From NCBI GenBank assembly GCA_020853575.1, contig JADYYP010000086.1, positions 1 to 36,098 of the forward strand: DNA of 36,098 bases. The letters run 5' to 3'. How positions within the stretch are numbered: the first letter of the stretch is position 1; each line of letters starts with the position of its first letter. Source of the stretch: Planctomycetota bacterium (lineage in GTDB: Bacteria; Planctomycetota; UBA1135; GCA-002686595). The notes beneath the pieces are model-generated. The model was not told the origin of the DNA and ran no database searches. It saw nothing but the letters and a program-made list of their open reading frames with translations. Made by a program: the position numbers and the translations under genes. Below, piece by piece: positions 28,507 to 35,756 of this stretch.

Positions 28507-30374
28507 ACCTCGTCGAGCTTCTTGCCCGAGAGCGCCGACTTGGCGACTTGGTCCATGAGCAAGGCCGCGAGCGGCAACGTGGCGCGCTCGAGCTCGTCGC
28601 GCACTTTCTGGAGCTTCTGGGGCTCGCGCGAAGCCGCCGATGTGGAGCGTGCCTTGGCGACGGCGTCCTCGATGTCGCGCCGCGTCTCACGGTCGAGCGC
28701 GTCGGCTGCGTGCGCGAGCCCGCGCTCGCTGGCGCGCACCATCGTTCCGATCTCCGTGGCCAAGTCGGCCGCGCGCCGCGCGTCGAAGTCGTCGCGCGCG
28801 TTCTTGAAGGCCGCGTTGAGCATCGCCTCGACCTCGCTGTCGGTCAGGCCGTTCATCGGCGTGATCTCGACGCGCGCGCTCTTCCCGCTGGACTCCTCGC
28901 GCGCGGTGACGGTCAACAGACCGTTGGCGTCGATGTGGAAGCGCACGGCGATGCGCGGCATGCCGGCGGGCATGGGGGGGATGCCGCTGAGCTTGAAGCG
29001 CCCCAGGCTGCGGCAGTCCTTGGCGAGTTCGCGCTCGCCTTGGACCACATGCAAGTCGACGCCGGTCTGGTTGTCGACGTAGGTCGTGAAGCCTTCGGTC
29101 GCCTGGCAGGGAATCGTCGAGTTGCGCTCGATCACTTTGGCCACGGCGCCGCCCATGGTCTCCAGCCCCAGCGACAGCGGCGTGACGTCCATCAACAACA
29201 GCTCGCGCGTGCCGCCCATCAGCACGTGCGCTTGTACCGCCGCGCCCAGCGCCACGACCTCGTCGGGGTTGAGCTCGGTGTGCGGCCTGCGTCCGAAGAA
29301 CTTCTCGACGCGCGAACGCACCGCGGGTGTGCGCGTCGAGCCGCCGACCAGGACCACCTCGTCGATCTCCTCGACCCCGAGCTTGGCGTCGGCCATTGCG
29401 CGCCGGCACGAGTGCAGCGTGCGCTCGATCAGGTGCGCCGTCAGCGCGTCGAACTCGTGACGCGTGAACTTGCGGCGCCACTGCACGCCGGACTCCGGCA
29501 GCGAGACGTGCATGTAGGCCTCGGGGTCGCTGGAGAGCTCGATCTTGCAGCGCTCGGCCGCGAGTCGCAGGAGCTGCAGGAAGGCGCGGTCGTCGAGCGT
29601 GCTCGGGCGCACGATCGAGGCCAGCTCCTTCTTGGCGACGTCGACCAAGGTGCGGTCGAAGTCGTCACCGCCCAAGTGCGTGTCACCGTTGGTCGAGAGG
29701 ACCTGGAACACGCCATCCTCGATCGACAGGATCGAGACGTCGAAGGTGCCACCGCCCAGGTCGTAGACCGCGACCTTGCCGTGCTTCTTCTGGTCCAATC
29801 CATAGGCCAGCGACGCCGCCGTGGGCTCGTTGATGATGCGCAGCACGTCGAGGCCGGCGATGCGCGCGGCGTCGCGAGTTGCCTGGCGTTGCGAGTCGTC
29901 GAAGTAGGCCGGCACGGTGATCACCACCTTGGTGACCTCGATGCCGCCCAGCGCCTTGCAGGCCTGGTCGTGCACCTTCATCAAGATCAGCGCCGAGAGC
30001 TCCTGCGGCGTGTACTTGCGACCGCGCATCTCGAACTGCACGACGCCGTTGTCGGTTTCGCTCAGCGCGCAGGGCACGTTGCGCGCATCGGCTTCGACCT
30101 GGGCCAGTCCTCGTCCCATGAAGCGCTTGATCGAGAACAACGTGTGCGCGGGGTCGACGATGGCGAGCTCGCGTGCCTGGCGACCGACGATCGCTGCGCC
30201 CTTCTCGGTGAAGTGGATGGCGCTCGGCACGTAGCCCGAATCGCCCTCGGGGTGCAGGACGATCGGGCGTCCGTCCTTCCACATCGCGCCCAGCGAGTTG
30301 GTGGTGCCGAGGTCGATGCCGAGCGCGACGTTGCTGGCGGCGTTGTTGAGGACGTTGAGTTGGATGAAGCCCAT
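28503..30374 (-). CDS. hscA: Hsp70-family iron-sulfur cluster chaperone HscA
   Basis: A 623-residue Hsp70 (E. coli HscA has 616). The ATPase domain shows LGIDLGTTNSLGA, INEPTAASLAYGLD, VYDLGGGTFDVSIL and LVGGSTRTPAV; the substrate-binding domain shows DVTPLSLGLETMGG and RFKLSGIPPMPAGMPRI. The start ATG at 30374 lies 10 bases after the hscB stop. Its position after hscB in an isc cluster, and an IscU with an LPPVK motif, identify it as the dedicated chaperone for cluster release and not a general DnaK. It hydrolyses ATP under HscB control while bound to IscU. The C-terminal helical lid is short and Ala/Arg-rich, as usual for HscA. Confidence 0.92.
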   Translation of the reverse strand: MGFIQLNVLNNAASNVALGIDLGTTNSLGAMWKDGRPIVLHPEGDSGYVPSAIHFTEKGAAIVGRQARELAIVDPAHTLFSIKRFMGRGLAQVEADARNVPCALSETDNGVVQFEMRGRKYTPQELSALILMKVHDQACKALGGIEVTKVVITVPAYFDDSQRQATRDAARIAGLDVLRIINEPTAASLAYGLDQKKHGKVAVYDLGGGTFDVSILSIEDGVFQVLSTNGDTHLGGDDFDRTLVDVAKKELASIVRPSTLDDRAFLQLLRLAAERCKIELSSDPEAYMHVSLPESGVQWRRKFTRHEFDALTAHLIERTLHSCRRAMADAKLGVEEIDEVVLVGGSTRTPAVRSRVEKFFGRRPHTELNPDEVVALGAAVQAHVLMGGTRELLLMDVTPLSLGLETMGGAVAKVIERNSTIPCQATEGFTTYVDNQTGVDLHVVQGERELAKDCRSLGRFKLSGIPPMPAGMPRIAVRFHIDANGLLTVTAREESSGKSARVEITPMNGLTDSEVEAMLNAAFKNARDDFDARRAADLATEIGTMVRASERGLAHAADALDRETRRDIEDAVAKARSTSAASREPQKLQKVRDELERATLPLAALLMDQVAKSALSGKKLDEV

Positions 30375-30384
30375 GGGGGATCGA

Positions 30385-31017
30385 TCAGTTGGGGCGGAGG
30401 CTCTCGAGCTCCACAGCATCGATCTGCGCGAGCGTGTTGTCGAGATAGCGCAGTGCGTTGAGGTCGGCGCGCGCTTCGGCAAGGCGCGCCGAGGCGCGCT
30501 CCGGCAACGGTGAGAGCCGCGCGGCCAGCGTGGCCAGGACCTCGTCGGTCTGCGCGCGCAAGACGCGGCGCAGCTCGACCAGCGCTGCGCGCTCCGCCGA
30601 TCCGGGAGACGCTCCGCGCGCGAGCTCGAGCGTCTCGTTCCACTCGAGCACGTCCAGCAGGAAGCGCTTGGGCATCTCGCGCTTCTCGCTCTCGGCGGGA
30701 CCGCCGAGCCAGCGCACCAACCAATCCGCGCGCGCGCGATCGGACGCCAAGGTCGCGTGCGCCTCGTTGACCAGCGCGCTGGCGCGTTCCGCGCGTTCGC
30801 GCGTGGCCGCGTCGGCGGAGCCGAAGTAGTCGGGGTGGACCACGCGACTCACGCGCAGGAGGCGCTTCTTGAGCTCGGCCGCGCCGAGCTCGTAGCTTGG
30901 CTCGAGCCCCAGCACTTCGAAGGGCGTGAGCGTGCTCTCGGGCGAAAACAGAGCTCCGCAGGCTCCACAGCCCAGCGGAGTCTCCAGTTTCGCCCCGCAG
31001 TCGGGGCAGTGCTTCAT
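30385..31017 (-). CDS. hscB: HscB J-domain co-chaperone with an N-terminal four-cysteine zinc knuckle
   Basis: A 210-residue protein. Residues 1-21 contain CPDCG and CGACG (Cys 4, 7, 17, 20), a CxxC-x9-CxxC zinc knuckle like the tetracysteine extension of eukaryotic HSC20. The J-domain follows (LTPFEVLGLEPSYEL, HPDYF with HPD at 61-63, LVNEAHATLASDRARADWL), then a C-terminal helical domain (MPKRFLLDVLEWNETLE) that in HscB proteins binds IscU. It delivers IscU to HscA and stimulates its ATPase. The start overlaps the iscA stop by ATGA. E. coli HscB lacks the cysteines. Confidence 0.9.
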   Translation of the reverse strand: MKHCPDCGAKLETPLGCGACGALFSPESTLTPFEVLGLEPSYELGAAELKKRLLRVSRVVHPDYFGSADAATRERAERASALVNEAHATLASDRARADWLVRWLGGPAESEKREMPKRFLLDVLEWNETLELARGASPGSAERAALVELRRVLRAQTDEVLATLAARLSPLPERASARLAEARADLNALRYLDNTLAQIDAVELESLRPN

Positions 31018-31343
31018 CCCACCGAGAACGATTCGCCGCAGCCGCAGGACTTGGCTGCGTTCGGGTTGCCGAACTTGAAGCCGCGGCCCATCAGGTTGTC
31101 CTCGAAGTCGATCTGCGTTCCGTTGAGATACAGGAAGCTCTTGGGGTCGCAGATCACGCGCACTCCGTCGATTTCGTACACCTGGTCGGTCTCCGTGACC
31201 GCGTCGTCGAATCCCAGGGTGTACGAGAAACCCGAGCAGCCTCCGCCCTTGACGCCCACGCGCAAGGCCGTCGCTTCGGGGAGTTTCTGCTCGGCCACGA
31301 TGCGCTTCACTTCGCTCGCAGCGCGTTCGGTGAGCGTGATCAT
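31014..31343 (-). CDS. iscA: A-type iron-sulfur carrier IscA
   Basis: A 109-residue protein typical of the HesB/IscA/ErpA family: MITLTERAASEVKRI at the start, GVKGGGCSGFSYTL with Cys 36, and a C-terminal pair Cys 100/102 in SCGCGESF. These three cysteines bind iron or a cluster for delivery to client apoproteins. The longer open frame upstream belongs to another frame of iscU and iscS and is ignored. The ATG at 31343 overlaps the iscU stop by four bases. In sequence it could equally be called ErpA; placement between iscU and hscB favours iscA. Confidence 0.93.
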   Translation of the reverse strand: MITLTERAASEVKRIVAEQKLPEATALRVGVKGGGCSGFSYTLGFDDAVTETDQVYEIDGVRVICDPKSFLYLNGTQIDFEDNLMGRGFKFGNPNAAKSCGCGESFSVG

Positions 31344-31744
31344 GCGCGCGCCTCGTGGTCGTCGGAGCCTGCTTGCTTGGCCTTGTAGTCGTGGATCGCG
31401 GCCTTGATCGCGTCTTCCGCGAGCACGCTGCAGTGGATCTTCACCGGCGGAAGCGAGAGCTCCTCGACGATCTGCGTGTTCTGGATCGCCAACGCCTCGT
31501 CGAGCGTCTTGCCCTTGATCCACTCGGTGGCCAGGGACGAGCTCGCGATCGCCGAACCGCAGCCGAAGGTCTTGAACTTGGCGTCGACGATGCGGTCGCC
31601 TTCGACCTGGATCTGGAGCTTCATCACGTCGCCGCATTCGGGCGCGCCGACGACCCCCGTGCCGACCGTCGACGAGCCCTTGTCGAGCGATCCGACGTTG
31701 CGCGGGTTGTTGTAGTGATCGAGGACTTTCTTGCTGTAGGCCAT
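31340..31744 (-). CDS. iscU: Iron-sulfur cluster scaffold IscU
   Basis: A 134-residue scaffold protein. The start MAYSKKVLDHYNNPRNVGS is characteristic. Ligand residues are Cys 37 with Asp 39 (PECGD), Cys 62 (FGCGSAIASSS) and Cys 105 (HCSVLAED). LPPVK at 98-102 is the HscA recognition motif, which marks this as Isc-type IscU and not SufU. It assembles a 2Fe-2S cluster from iron and sulfur supplied by IscS. The C-terminal tail is slightly extended (KAKQAGSDDHEARA). It starts 42 bases after iscS. Confidence 0.96.
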   Translation of the reverse strand: MAYSKKVLDHYNNPRNVGSLDKGSSTVGTGVVGAPECGDVMKLQIQVEGDRIVDAKFKTFGCGSAIASSSLATEWIKGKTLDEALAIQNTQIVEELSLPPVKIHCSVLAEDAIKAAIHDYKAKQAGSDDHEARA

Positions 31745-31786
31745 GGATGTTCCTGGTGGGCCGTGAGGGATGTGCTGGCGAGCGGC

Positions 31787-33004
31787 TCAGTGCGGCGCTT
31801 GCCATTGGACCGACTTCAGATCGACGCCCTCTTGGGCCATCTCGTACAGCGGCGAGAGCTCGCGCAGGCGGCGCACGGCGGCGATCACCTGATTGGCCGC
31901 GAAATCGAGCTCTTCGCGCGTCGTGAAACGCCCGATGCCGAAGCGGATAGAGCTGTGCGCCAGGTCTTCGCCGACTTGCATCGCGCGCAACACGTGGCTG
32001 GGCTCCAGGCTGGCCGAGGTGCACGCCGAGCCCGATGAAACCGCGACATCGCTGATTCCCATGATCAGCGACTCGCCCTCGACGAAGGCGAACGAGACGT
32101 TGAGGTTGTTGGGCAAGCGGTGTTCGCGGTTGCCGTTGAGGTGCACGAAGTCGAGCTCGCCGAAGATGCGGCGCTCGAGGTGATCGCGCAGCTCGCTCGT
32201 GCGCGCGGACTCCGCCGGGAGCTCGACTCGCGCGATTTCGCAGGCCTGGCCCAGACCGACGATCGAGGGCACGTTCAGCGTGCCCGAACGCATGCCGCGC
32301 TCGTGACCGCCGCCGTCCATCTGGGCGACCAAACGCACGCGCGGATTGCGCCGCCGCACGTACAGCACGCCGACACCCTTGGGGCCGTAGAGCTTGTGCC
32401 CGCTGATGCACAGCATGTCGACTTGGTCGGCCTCGACATCGACCGGCAGCTTGCCCGCGGCTTGGGTCGCGTCGCTGAAGAACAGTATGCCTTTCGAGTG
32501 ACACAGCGCGCCGATTTCGCGCACGGGATTGAGCGTGCCCACCTCGTTGTTGGCCCACATCAGGGCCACCAGGATCGTGTCCGCACGCAGCGCTCCCGCG
32601 ACTTGCTCGACTCCGACCCGTCCGCTCTTGTCGGGCTGCAAGTAGGTGACTTCGAAGCCGCGTTGCTCGAGGTGCTTGCACACGTCGAGCACCGCCTTGT
32701 GCTCGGCCTGGCTGGTGACGATGTGCTTGCCCTTCTCGGCGTACATTTCGGCCGCGCCCTTGAGCGCGAGGTTGATCGACTCGGTCGAACCCGAGGTGAA
32801 CACGATCTCCTTGGGCGAGGCGCCGATCAGCGCCGCGATCTGTTGGCGCGCCTTCTCGACGGCCTCTTCGGCTTCCCAGCCGTAGCGGTGATTGCGGCTC
32901 GCGGCGTTGCCGAAGCGCTCGGTGAAGTAGGGCAGCATGGCCTCGAGCACCCGCGGATCGACGGGCGTCGTGGCTTGGTAGTCCATGTAGATGGGCAGCT
33001 TCAT
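31787..33004 (-). CDS. iscS: Cysteine desulfurase IscS
   Basis: A 405-residue PLP enzyme of class V aminotransferase fold. MDYQATTPVDPRVLEAM opens the protein; His 102 lies in QAEHKAV; SGHKLYGPKG places the PLP lysine at 204; the flexible loop SSGSACTSASLEPS carries the persulfide Cys 328. The tail SPLYEMAQEGVDLKSVQW (from about 384) matches the E. coli IscS tail that docks IscU. It converts cysteine to alanine and passes sulfane sulfur to IscU. The gene begins five bases after the iscR stop, so iscR and iscS are cotranscribed. Confidence 0.96.
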   Translation of the reverse strand: MKLPIYMDYQATTPVDPRVLEAMLPYFTERFGNAASRNHRYGWEAEEAVEKARQQIAALIGASPKEIVFTSGSTESINLALKGAAEMYAEKGKHIVTSQAEHKAVLDVCKHLEQRGFEVTYLQPDKSGRVGVEQVAGALRADTILVALMWANNEVGTLNPVREIGALCHSKGILFFSDATQAAGKLPVDVEADQVDMLCISGHKLYGPKGVGVLYVRRRNPRVRLVAQMDGGGHERGMRSGTLNVPSIVGLGQACEIARVELPAESARTSELRDHLERRIFGELDFVHLNGNREHRLPNNLNVSFAFVEGESLIMGISDVAVSSGSACTSASLEPSHVLRAMQVGEDLAHSSIRFGIGRFTTREELDFAANQVIAAVRRLRELSPLYEMAQEGVDLKSVQWQAPH

Positions 33005-33009
33005 GTGCG

Positions 33010-33474
33010 TCAGGGGGCGTGCGGCGCGGAGGCCGCAGCAGTGTGCAAGGGGACGTGTCCGCCGCTCGCCACCAGCGAGCGCAAGGTGGTGTGCTCGAGC
33101 ATCTGCCACAGGCGCTCGCGGACGCGGTGGATCGGCGAGCGGATCGGGCAGGAGGGCTGCACTTCGCAGCCTCCGTTCTTGAGCACCAGCGCCGACTCGC
33201 AACTGGTCAGGGCCGGAGCGCCCTCGAGCGCGGAGACGACGTGGCCCAGGGTGATCTCGTCGGGCGAGCGCGCCAGCGTGTAGCCACCGCCGGCGCCGCG
33301 CTGGGATTCCACGACTCCATTGCGCGCCAGGTCCTTGAGCACCTCGGCGACGGTGCGCTTGGGCAGCGGATAGCGCTCGCAGATCTCGCGCACGCTGACG
33401 TACTCGCCGTCCCGGTCCAGCATGTGAACCAGGGCCAGCATCCCGTACTCGGTGCGTTTGGTGAGTTGGAGCAT
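33010..33474 (-). CDS. iscR: Rrf2-family iron-sulfur regulator IscR-like
   Basis: A 154-residue winged-helix regulator. ATG at 33474 is chosen (a TTG lies three codons earlier) because Rrf2 proteins start M-x-L-x-K-R-T-E-Y. The recognition region reads LPKRTVAEVLKDLARNGVV and RGAGGGYTLAR. Three cysteines at 92, 103 and 109 (spacing C-x10-C-x5-C) can bind a cluster; E. coli IscR has C-x5-C-x5-C, so the first gap is longer here. Cluster occupancy would report iron-sulfur status and control the isc operon, of which this is the first gene. A direct repeat just upstream is a candidate binding site. Confidence 0.9.
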   Translation of the reverse strand: MLQLTKRTEYGMLALVHMLDRDGEYVSVREICERYPLPKRTVAEVLKDLARNGVVESQRGAGGGYTLARSPDEITLGHVVSALEGAPALTSCESALVLKNGGCEVQPSCPIRSPIHRVRERLWQMLEHTTLRSLVASGGHVPLHTAAASAPHAP

Positions 33475-33481
33475 CGGCGGC

Positions 33482-33497
33482 AATTAGCACAAATTAG
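33482..33497 (-). promoter_or_regulatory. Candidate IscR operator/promoter: 10-bp-period direct repeat
   Basis: On the minus strand CTAATT-TGTG-CTAATT, two exact hexamers one helical turn apart, ending 7 bases before the iscR ATG. This is a rare A+T-rich island in a very GC-rich region. The second copy reads GCTAATTG, resembling the GCTAnnnT boxes found before other starts here, so operator and -10 element may coincide. Confidence 0.42.
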
Positions 33498-33677
33498 ATG
33501 CGCTTTGAGAGTGTAGGGGCCGCCGCGGGCGCGTGCCAGGCCTCGATGGCAAAATCTCTCCCGCGCGTGAGGGTTGTCCGCCGACCGAAGCCCACGGAGG
33601 CAGGGAGGGGCCCGCGACAGCGCCCGTCGCAGGCCGGAACCTCAAGCGCCGACGGGCTCCGCGTCGATCGACCGTCC

Positions 33678-33914
33678 ATGGCCCGCCCGAACACCGCGAT
33701 CTGTTTCCACTGCGGTCAGGACGCTGAATCCACTCTGCGCCTCAACCGCCTACCCGACGGGCGGCCGTGCCCGAGCTGCGCCGACCGCCTGCTCGCAGCC
33801 CTGCCGCCGGTCCTGCCGGCCTTCCGCGAGGAACCCGAGCCGGAGCCTCGATCCGAAGGCGAGGACACGGGCGAGGCCGCTGAGTTCGGGCCCGACTACG
33901 ACCGCCCGGCCTGA
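33678..33914 (+). CDS. Small zinc-ribbon protein of unknown function
   Basis: A 78-residue protein. The ATG at 33678 is chosen because the conserved-looking part (MARPNTAICFHCGQDAE) starts there and the open frame upstream is low-complexity. CFHCG and CPSCADRLL form a CxxC-x19-CxxC zinc ribbon at about residues 9-34; the rest is an acidic, Pro/Glu-rich tail. Its last 19 bases overlap the end of the oppositely oriented thioesterase gene. It may bind nucleic acid or protein; no function can be assigned. Confidence 0.5.
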   Translation: MARPNTAICFHCGQDAESTLRLNRLPDGRPCPSCADRLLAALPPVLPAFREEPEPEPRSEGEDTGEAAEFGPDYDRPA

Positions 33915-34330
33915 GCCGGCGGCTCGGCGCCGCGTAGGTCATCGGGCAGCATGCACACCGGCCGGCCGGGCTTGCGCAAATCGATGCAGGCCAACTCGGT
34001 CGTGCCATCGGCGACAGCCGCGCCATCCGCGCCGCGGTGGATCTCGTAGGCGAACAGGATCGAGGCGCCTCCGACCTTGTCGATGCGCGTGCGCACCGTG
34101 AGCTGGTCCGCGTAGCGCGCGGGCGCGCGGAAGCGCAGCGTTGCCTTGCGCACCACGAGCCCGAATCCGCGGCGCTCCAACTCGTGGTAAGGCAAGCCCA
34201 ACGACTCCATGAAGCGCGTGCGCCCCTCCTCCATGTAGACCAGGTAGTTGGCGTGGTAGACCACGCCCATTTGGTCGGTCTCGCCGTAGCGGACTTGGAC
34301 CGTGGTTTCGTGCACGAACTCGGGGCCCAT
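33896..34330 (-). CDS. Hotdog-fold acyl-CoA thioesterase (YbgC/FadM type)
   Basis: A 144-residue 4HBT-family protein. The start is at MGPEFVHETTVQVRY (ATG 34330). VRYGETDQMGVVYHANYLVYME (split here in two conserved parts, ETDQMGVVYH and NYLVYMEEGR) carries the catalytic Asp of the DxMGVVYHxxY signature, and GLPYHELERRGFGLVV follows as in YbgC-like enzymes. It hydrolyses acyl- or hydroxybenzoyl-type CoA thioesters in the cytoplasm. YbgC is often linked to tol-pal genes, but none is nearby. It is convergent with, and overlaps by 19 bases, the zinc-ribbon gene. Confidence 0.87.
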   Translation of the reverse strand: MGPEFVHETTVQVRYGETDQMGVVYHANYLVYMEEGRTRFMESLGLPYHELERRGFGLVVRKATLRFRAPARYADQLTVRTRIDKVGGASILFAYEIHRGADGAAVADGTTELACIDLRKPGRPVCMLPDDLRGAEPPAQAGRS

Positions 34331-34413
34331 GGGCCGCGCATCTTGGCGTGCACGCGGCCTCCGCGCCAGGCGTCGTCGCGCCGCCCTCACTGGCGCGGTG
34401 TGCCCCACGCTGG

Positions 34414-34419
34414 TAGAAC
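34414..34419 (+). promoter_or_regulatory. Candidate -10 box before the DUF6677-like gene
   Basis: TAGAAC within GGTAGAACCC, 21 bases before the GTG at 34441, in the 110-base divergent region with the thioesterase gene. The -35 region is not recognisable. Confidence 0.3.
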
Positions 34420-34440
34420 CCGTCGCCCAGCGGGCGAGCG

Positions 34441-35376
34441 GTGGCACCAGTGGCAGTGAATCTCGACGGATCGAAGCGCGGCAATCCCAACGTCGCCGCA
34501 CTGCTCAGTTGGTTCGTCCCTGGAGCCGGTCACGTGTACCTCGGGAGCTTCGGCTGGGGCCTGGCGCTGTTCGCGCTGACCGACGGTCTGTATTGGCTCG
34601 GGCTGCAGCTCTCCCACGGCATGAGCTTCGAGTTCCTCGATCCCGAGCTGCGCACGGTCGTCGCCCCGATCCTCTCGCCGGAGATCGGCAACCTGGGCGG
34701 CGTCCTGTGGCAGATGAAGCACTTCGGCTACGGGCCCGGCTTCCCGCGTCCGTGGCCCGAGGGAATCGTGCTGGGCAGCATGCTCAGCGCTTCGGCCGGA
34801 ATGCTCAATGGGCTGGTGATGTGTCACGCGCACACCCTGGCGCGAGCGGGATCGAGCGCGGTCGCGACCCGTCCGGTGCTTTCGACGGCGCTCGCGTGGT
34901 TGGTGCCGGGGCTCGGTCACTTCCATCAGGGGCGCAAGCTCCGTGGCGCGGTGGTGTTCGTGTTGCTCGTCGGGCTGTTCGCCCTTGGAAGCGCCATGGC
35001 GGAGGGTTCGAACCTCTCGCGGGAGCGCCACTTCTACTACTGGGCCGGTCAGTTCGTGATGGGGCTGCCGGCGATCGTCTCCGAGCTCGTGTGGGGTGGG
35101 ATGCGCGTGACGCGGGACATCCCCTACGTCGAGGCTGGGTTGGTGTTCGGCTGCGTCGCGGGGCTGCTCAACGTGCTCGCCATGTTGGACGTGTACGCCT
35201 TTGGCGAGGCTCGGGCGTTTGGGTGGCCTCTCAAGTCGGGTCACCCCGACGCTGGGTCAAGTGTGCAGTCGGGTCACCCCGACGCAGGTTCAAGTGTCGA
35301 GCTCGGGTCATCCGCCGTCGAGCGCGGCGCGTCGACGATCCCCTCGACCCAGACCAGCGAGCAGGTCTCGACGTGA
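34441..35376 (+). CDS. DUF6677-like polytopic membrane protein
   Basis: A 311-residue protein. Two similar segments, NVAALLSWFVPGAGHVYLG (about 17-35) and TALAWLVPGLGHFHQGRK (about 150-167), each with the P-G-x-G-H turn, are typical of TM2-like/DUF6677 proteins common in planctomycetes. Further hydrophobic segments lie at about 36-55, 118-135, 170-190, 205-225 and 235-255. Several GTG codons (34441, 34450, 34456) could start translation; the first is used. The C-terminal 50 residues are hydrophilic and include two copies of SGHPDAGSSV from a 33-bp DNA repeat. The next small gene overlaps by GTGA. Function unknown. Confidence 0.7.
   Translation: MAPVAVNLDGSKRGNPNVAALLSWFVPGAGHVYLGSFGWGLALFALTDGLYWLGLQLSHGMSFEFLDPELRTVVAPILSPEIGNLGGVLWQMKHFGYGPGFPRPWPEGIVLGSMLSASAGMLNGLVMCHAHTLARAGSSAVATRPVLSTALAWLVPGLGHFHQGRKLRGAVVFVLLVGLFALGSAMAEGSNLSRERHFYYWAGQFVMGLPAIVSELVWGGMRVTRDIPYVEAGLVFGCVAGLLNVLAMLDVYAFGEARAFGWPLKSGHPDAGSSVQSGHPDAGSSVELGSSAVERGASTIPSTQTSEQVST
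35234..35299 (+). repeat. Two-copy 33-bp tandem repeat inside the DUF6677-like gene
   Basis: Copies at 35234-35266 and 35267-35299 begin AGTCGGGTCACCCCGACGC and differ at only a few positions. Each contains the near-palindrome GTCGGGTCACCCCGAC. The period is a multiple of three, so the reading frame is kept and the protein gains an 11-residue repeat in its hydrophilic tail. Confidence 0.8.
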
Positions 35377-35573
35377 ACGACATCGTCCAGCATTTGCTCC
35401 TGTTTCTCGCGGTCGGTGTGGCGATCGTCACGCTCGGGGCGTTCTACACCGACGCGCTCGACCAGCGCGCGTTCCGTGCCCTGCCCAAGCGCCTGGTGAC
35501 CTTCTTCGGTGGTTGCCTGTTGCTGGTCGCGATCCTGTTGATCTGCGAGCACACGTTCGCCTCGCTGTCGTAG
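35373..35573 (+). CDS. Small two-helix membrane protein
   Basis: A 66-residue protein starting at GTG 35373, overlapping the upstream stop by GTGA. Two transmembrane helices are visible, about residues 6-25 (QHLLLFLAVGVAIVTLGAFY) and about 43-60 (VTFFGGCLLLVAILLIC), with a basic loop between them (DQRAFRALPKR). The tight coupling with the DUF6677-like gene suggests that the two products interact in the membrane. No named family is recognised. Confidence 0.65.
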   Translation: MNDIVQHLLLFLAVGVAIVTLGAFYTDALDQRAFRALPKRLVTFFGGCLLLVAILLICEHTFASLS

Positions 35574-35632
35574 CTCGCTGGCATTCGTCGCCACCTTCGG
35601 GGGTCGACGACGTGGTCCGCGAGATTCGCGCA

Positions 35633-35676
35633 GCTAGGGTCGAGCTAGGGCCGAGCCACGGTCGAGCTAGGGCAAC
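35633..35676 (+). repeat. Four imperfect 11-bp tandem units
   Basis: Consecutive units GCTAGGGTCGA, GCTAGGGCCGA, GCCACGGTCGA and GCTAGGGCAAC, just after the small membrane-protein gene. The 11-bp period is near one helical turn. The surrounding gap 35574-35756 shows no gene. Role unknown; it may be a minisatellite remnant or protein-binding sites. Confidence 0.6.
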
Positions 35677-35756
35677 ACCGAGGTCCCGCGCCGCGGCGCG
35701 CACACTTGCTGGTCCACCCATCGCGGAGCGGCGTATCACAGTCACCTGTTTCGCCT

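Noticed and set aside
27897..30461. An 854-codon plus-strand open frame antisense to hscA
   Set aside because: hscA carries all Hsp70 motifs; this frame is a composition shadow.
33498..33677. Longer start for the small zinc-ribbon protein
   Set aside because: The added 60 residues are low-complexity and begin inside the likely iscR promoter; the ATG at 33678 gives a compact protein.
33501..33677. Riboswitch or structured leader before the zinc-ribbon gene
   Set aside because: Only a short GCGAC/GTCGC hairpin is evident; no known riboswitch core was recognised.
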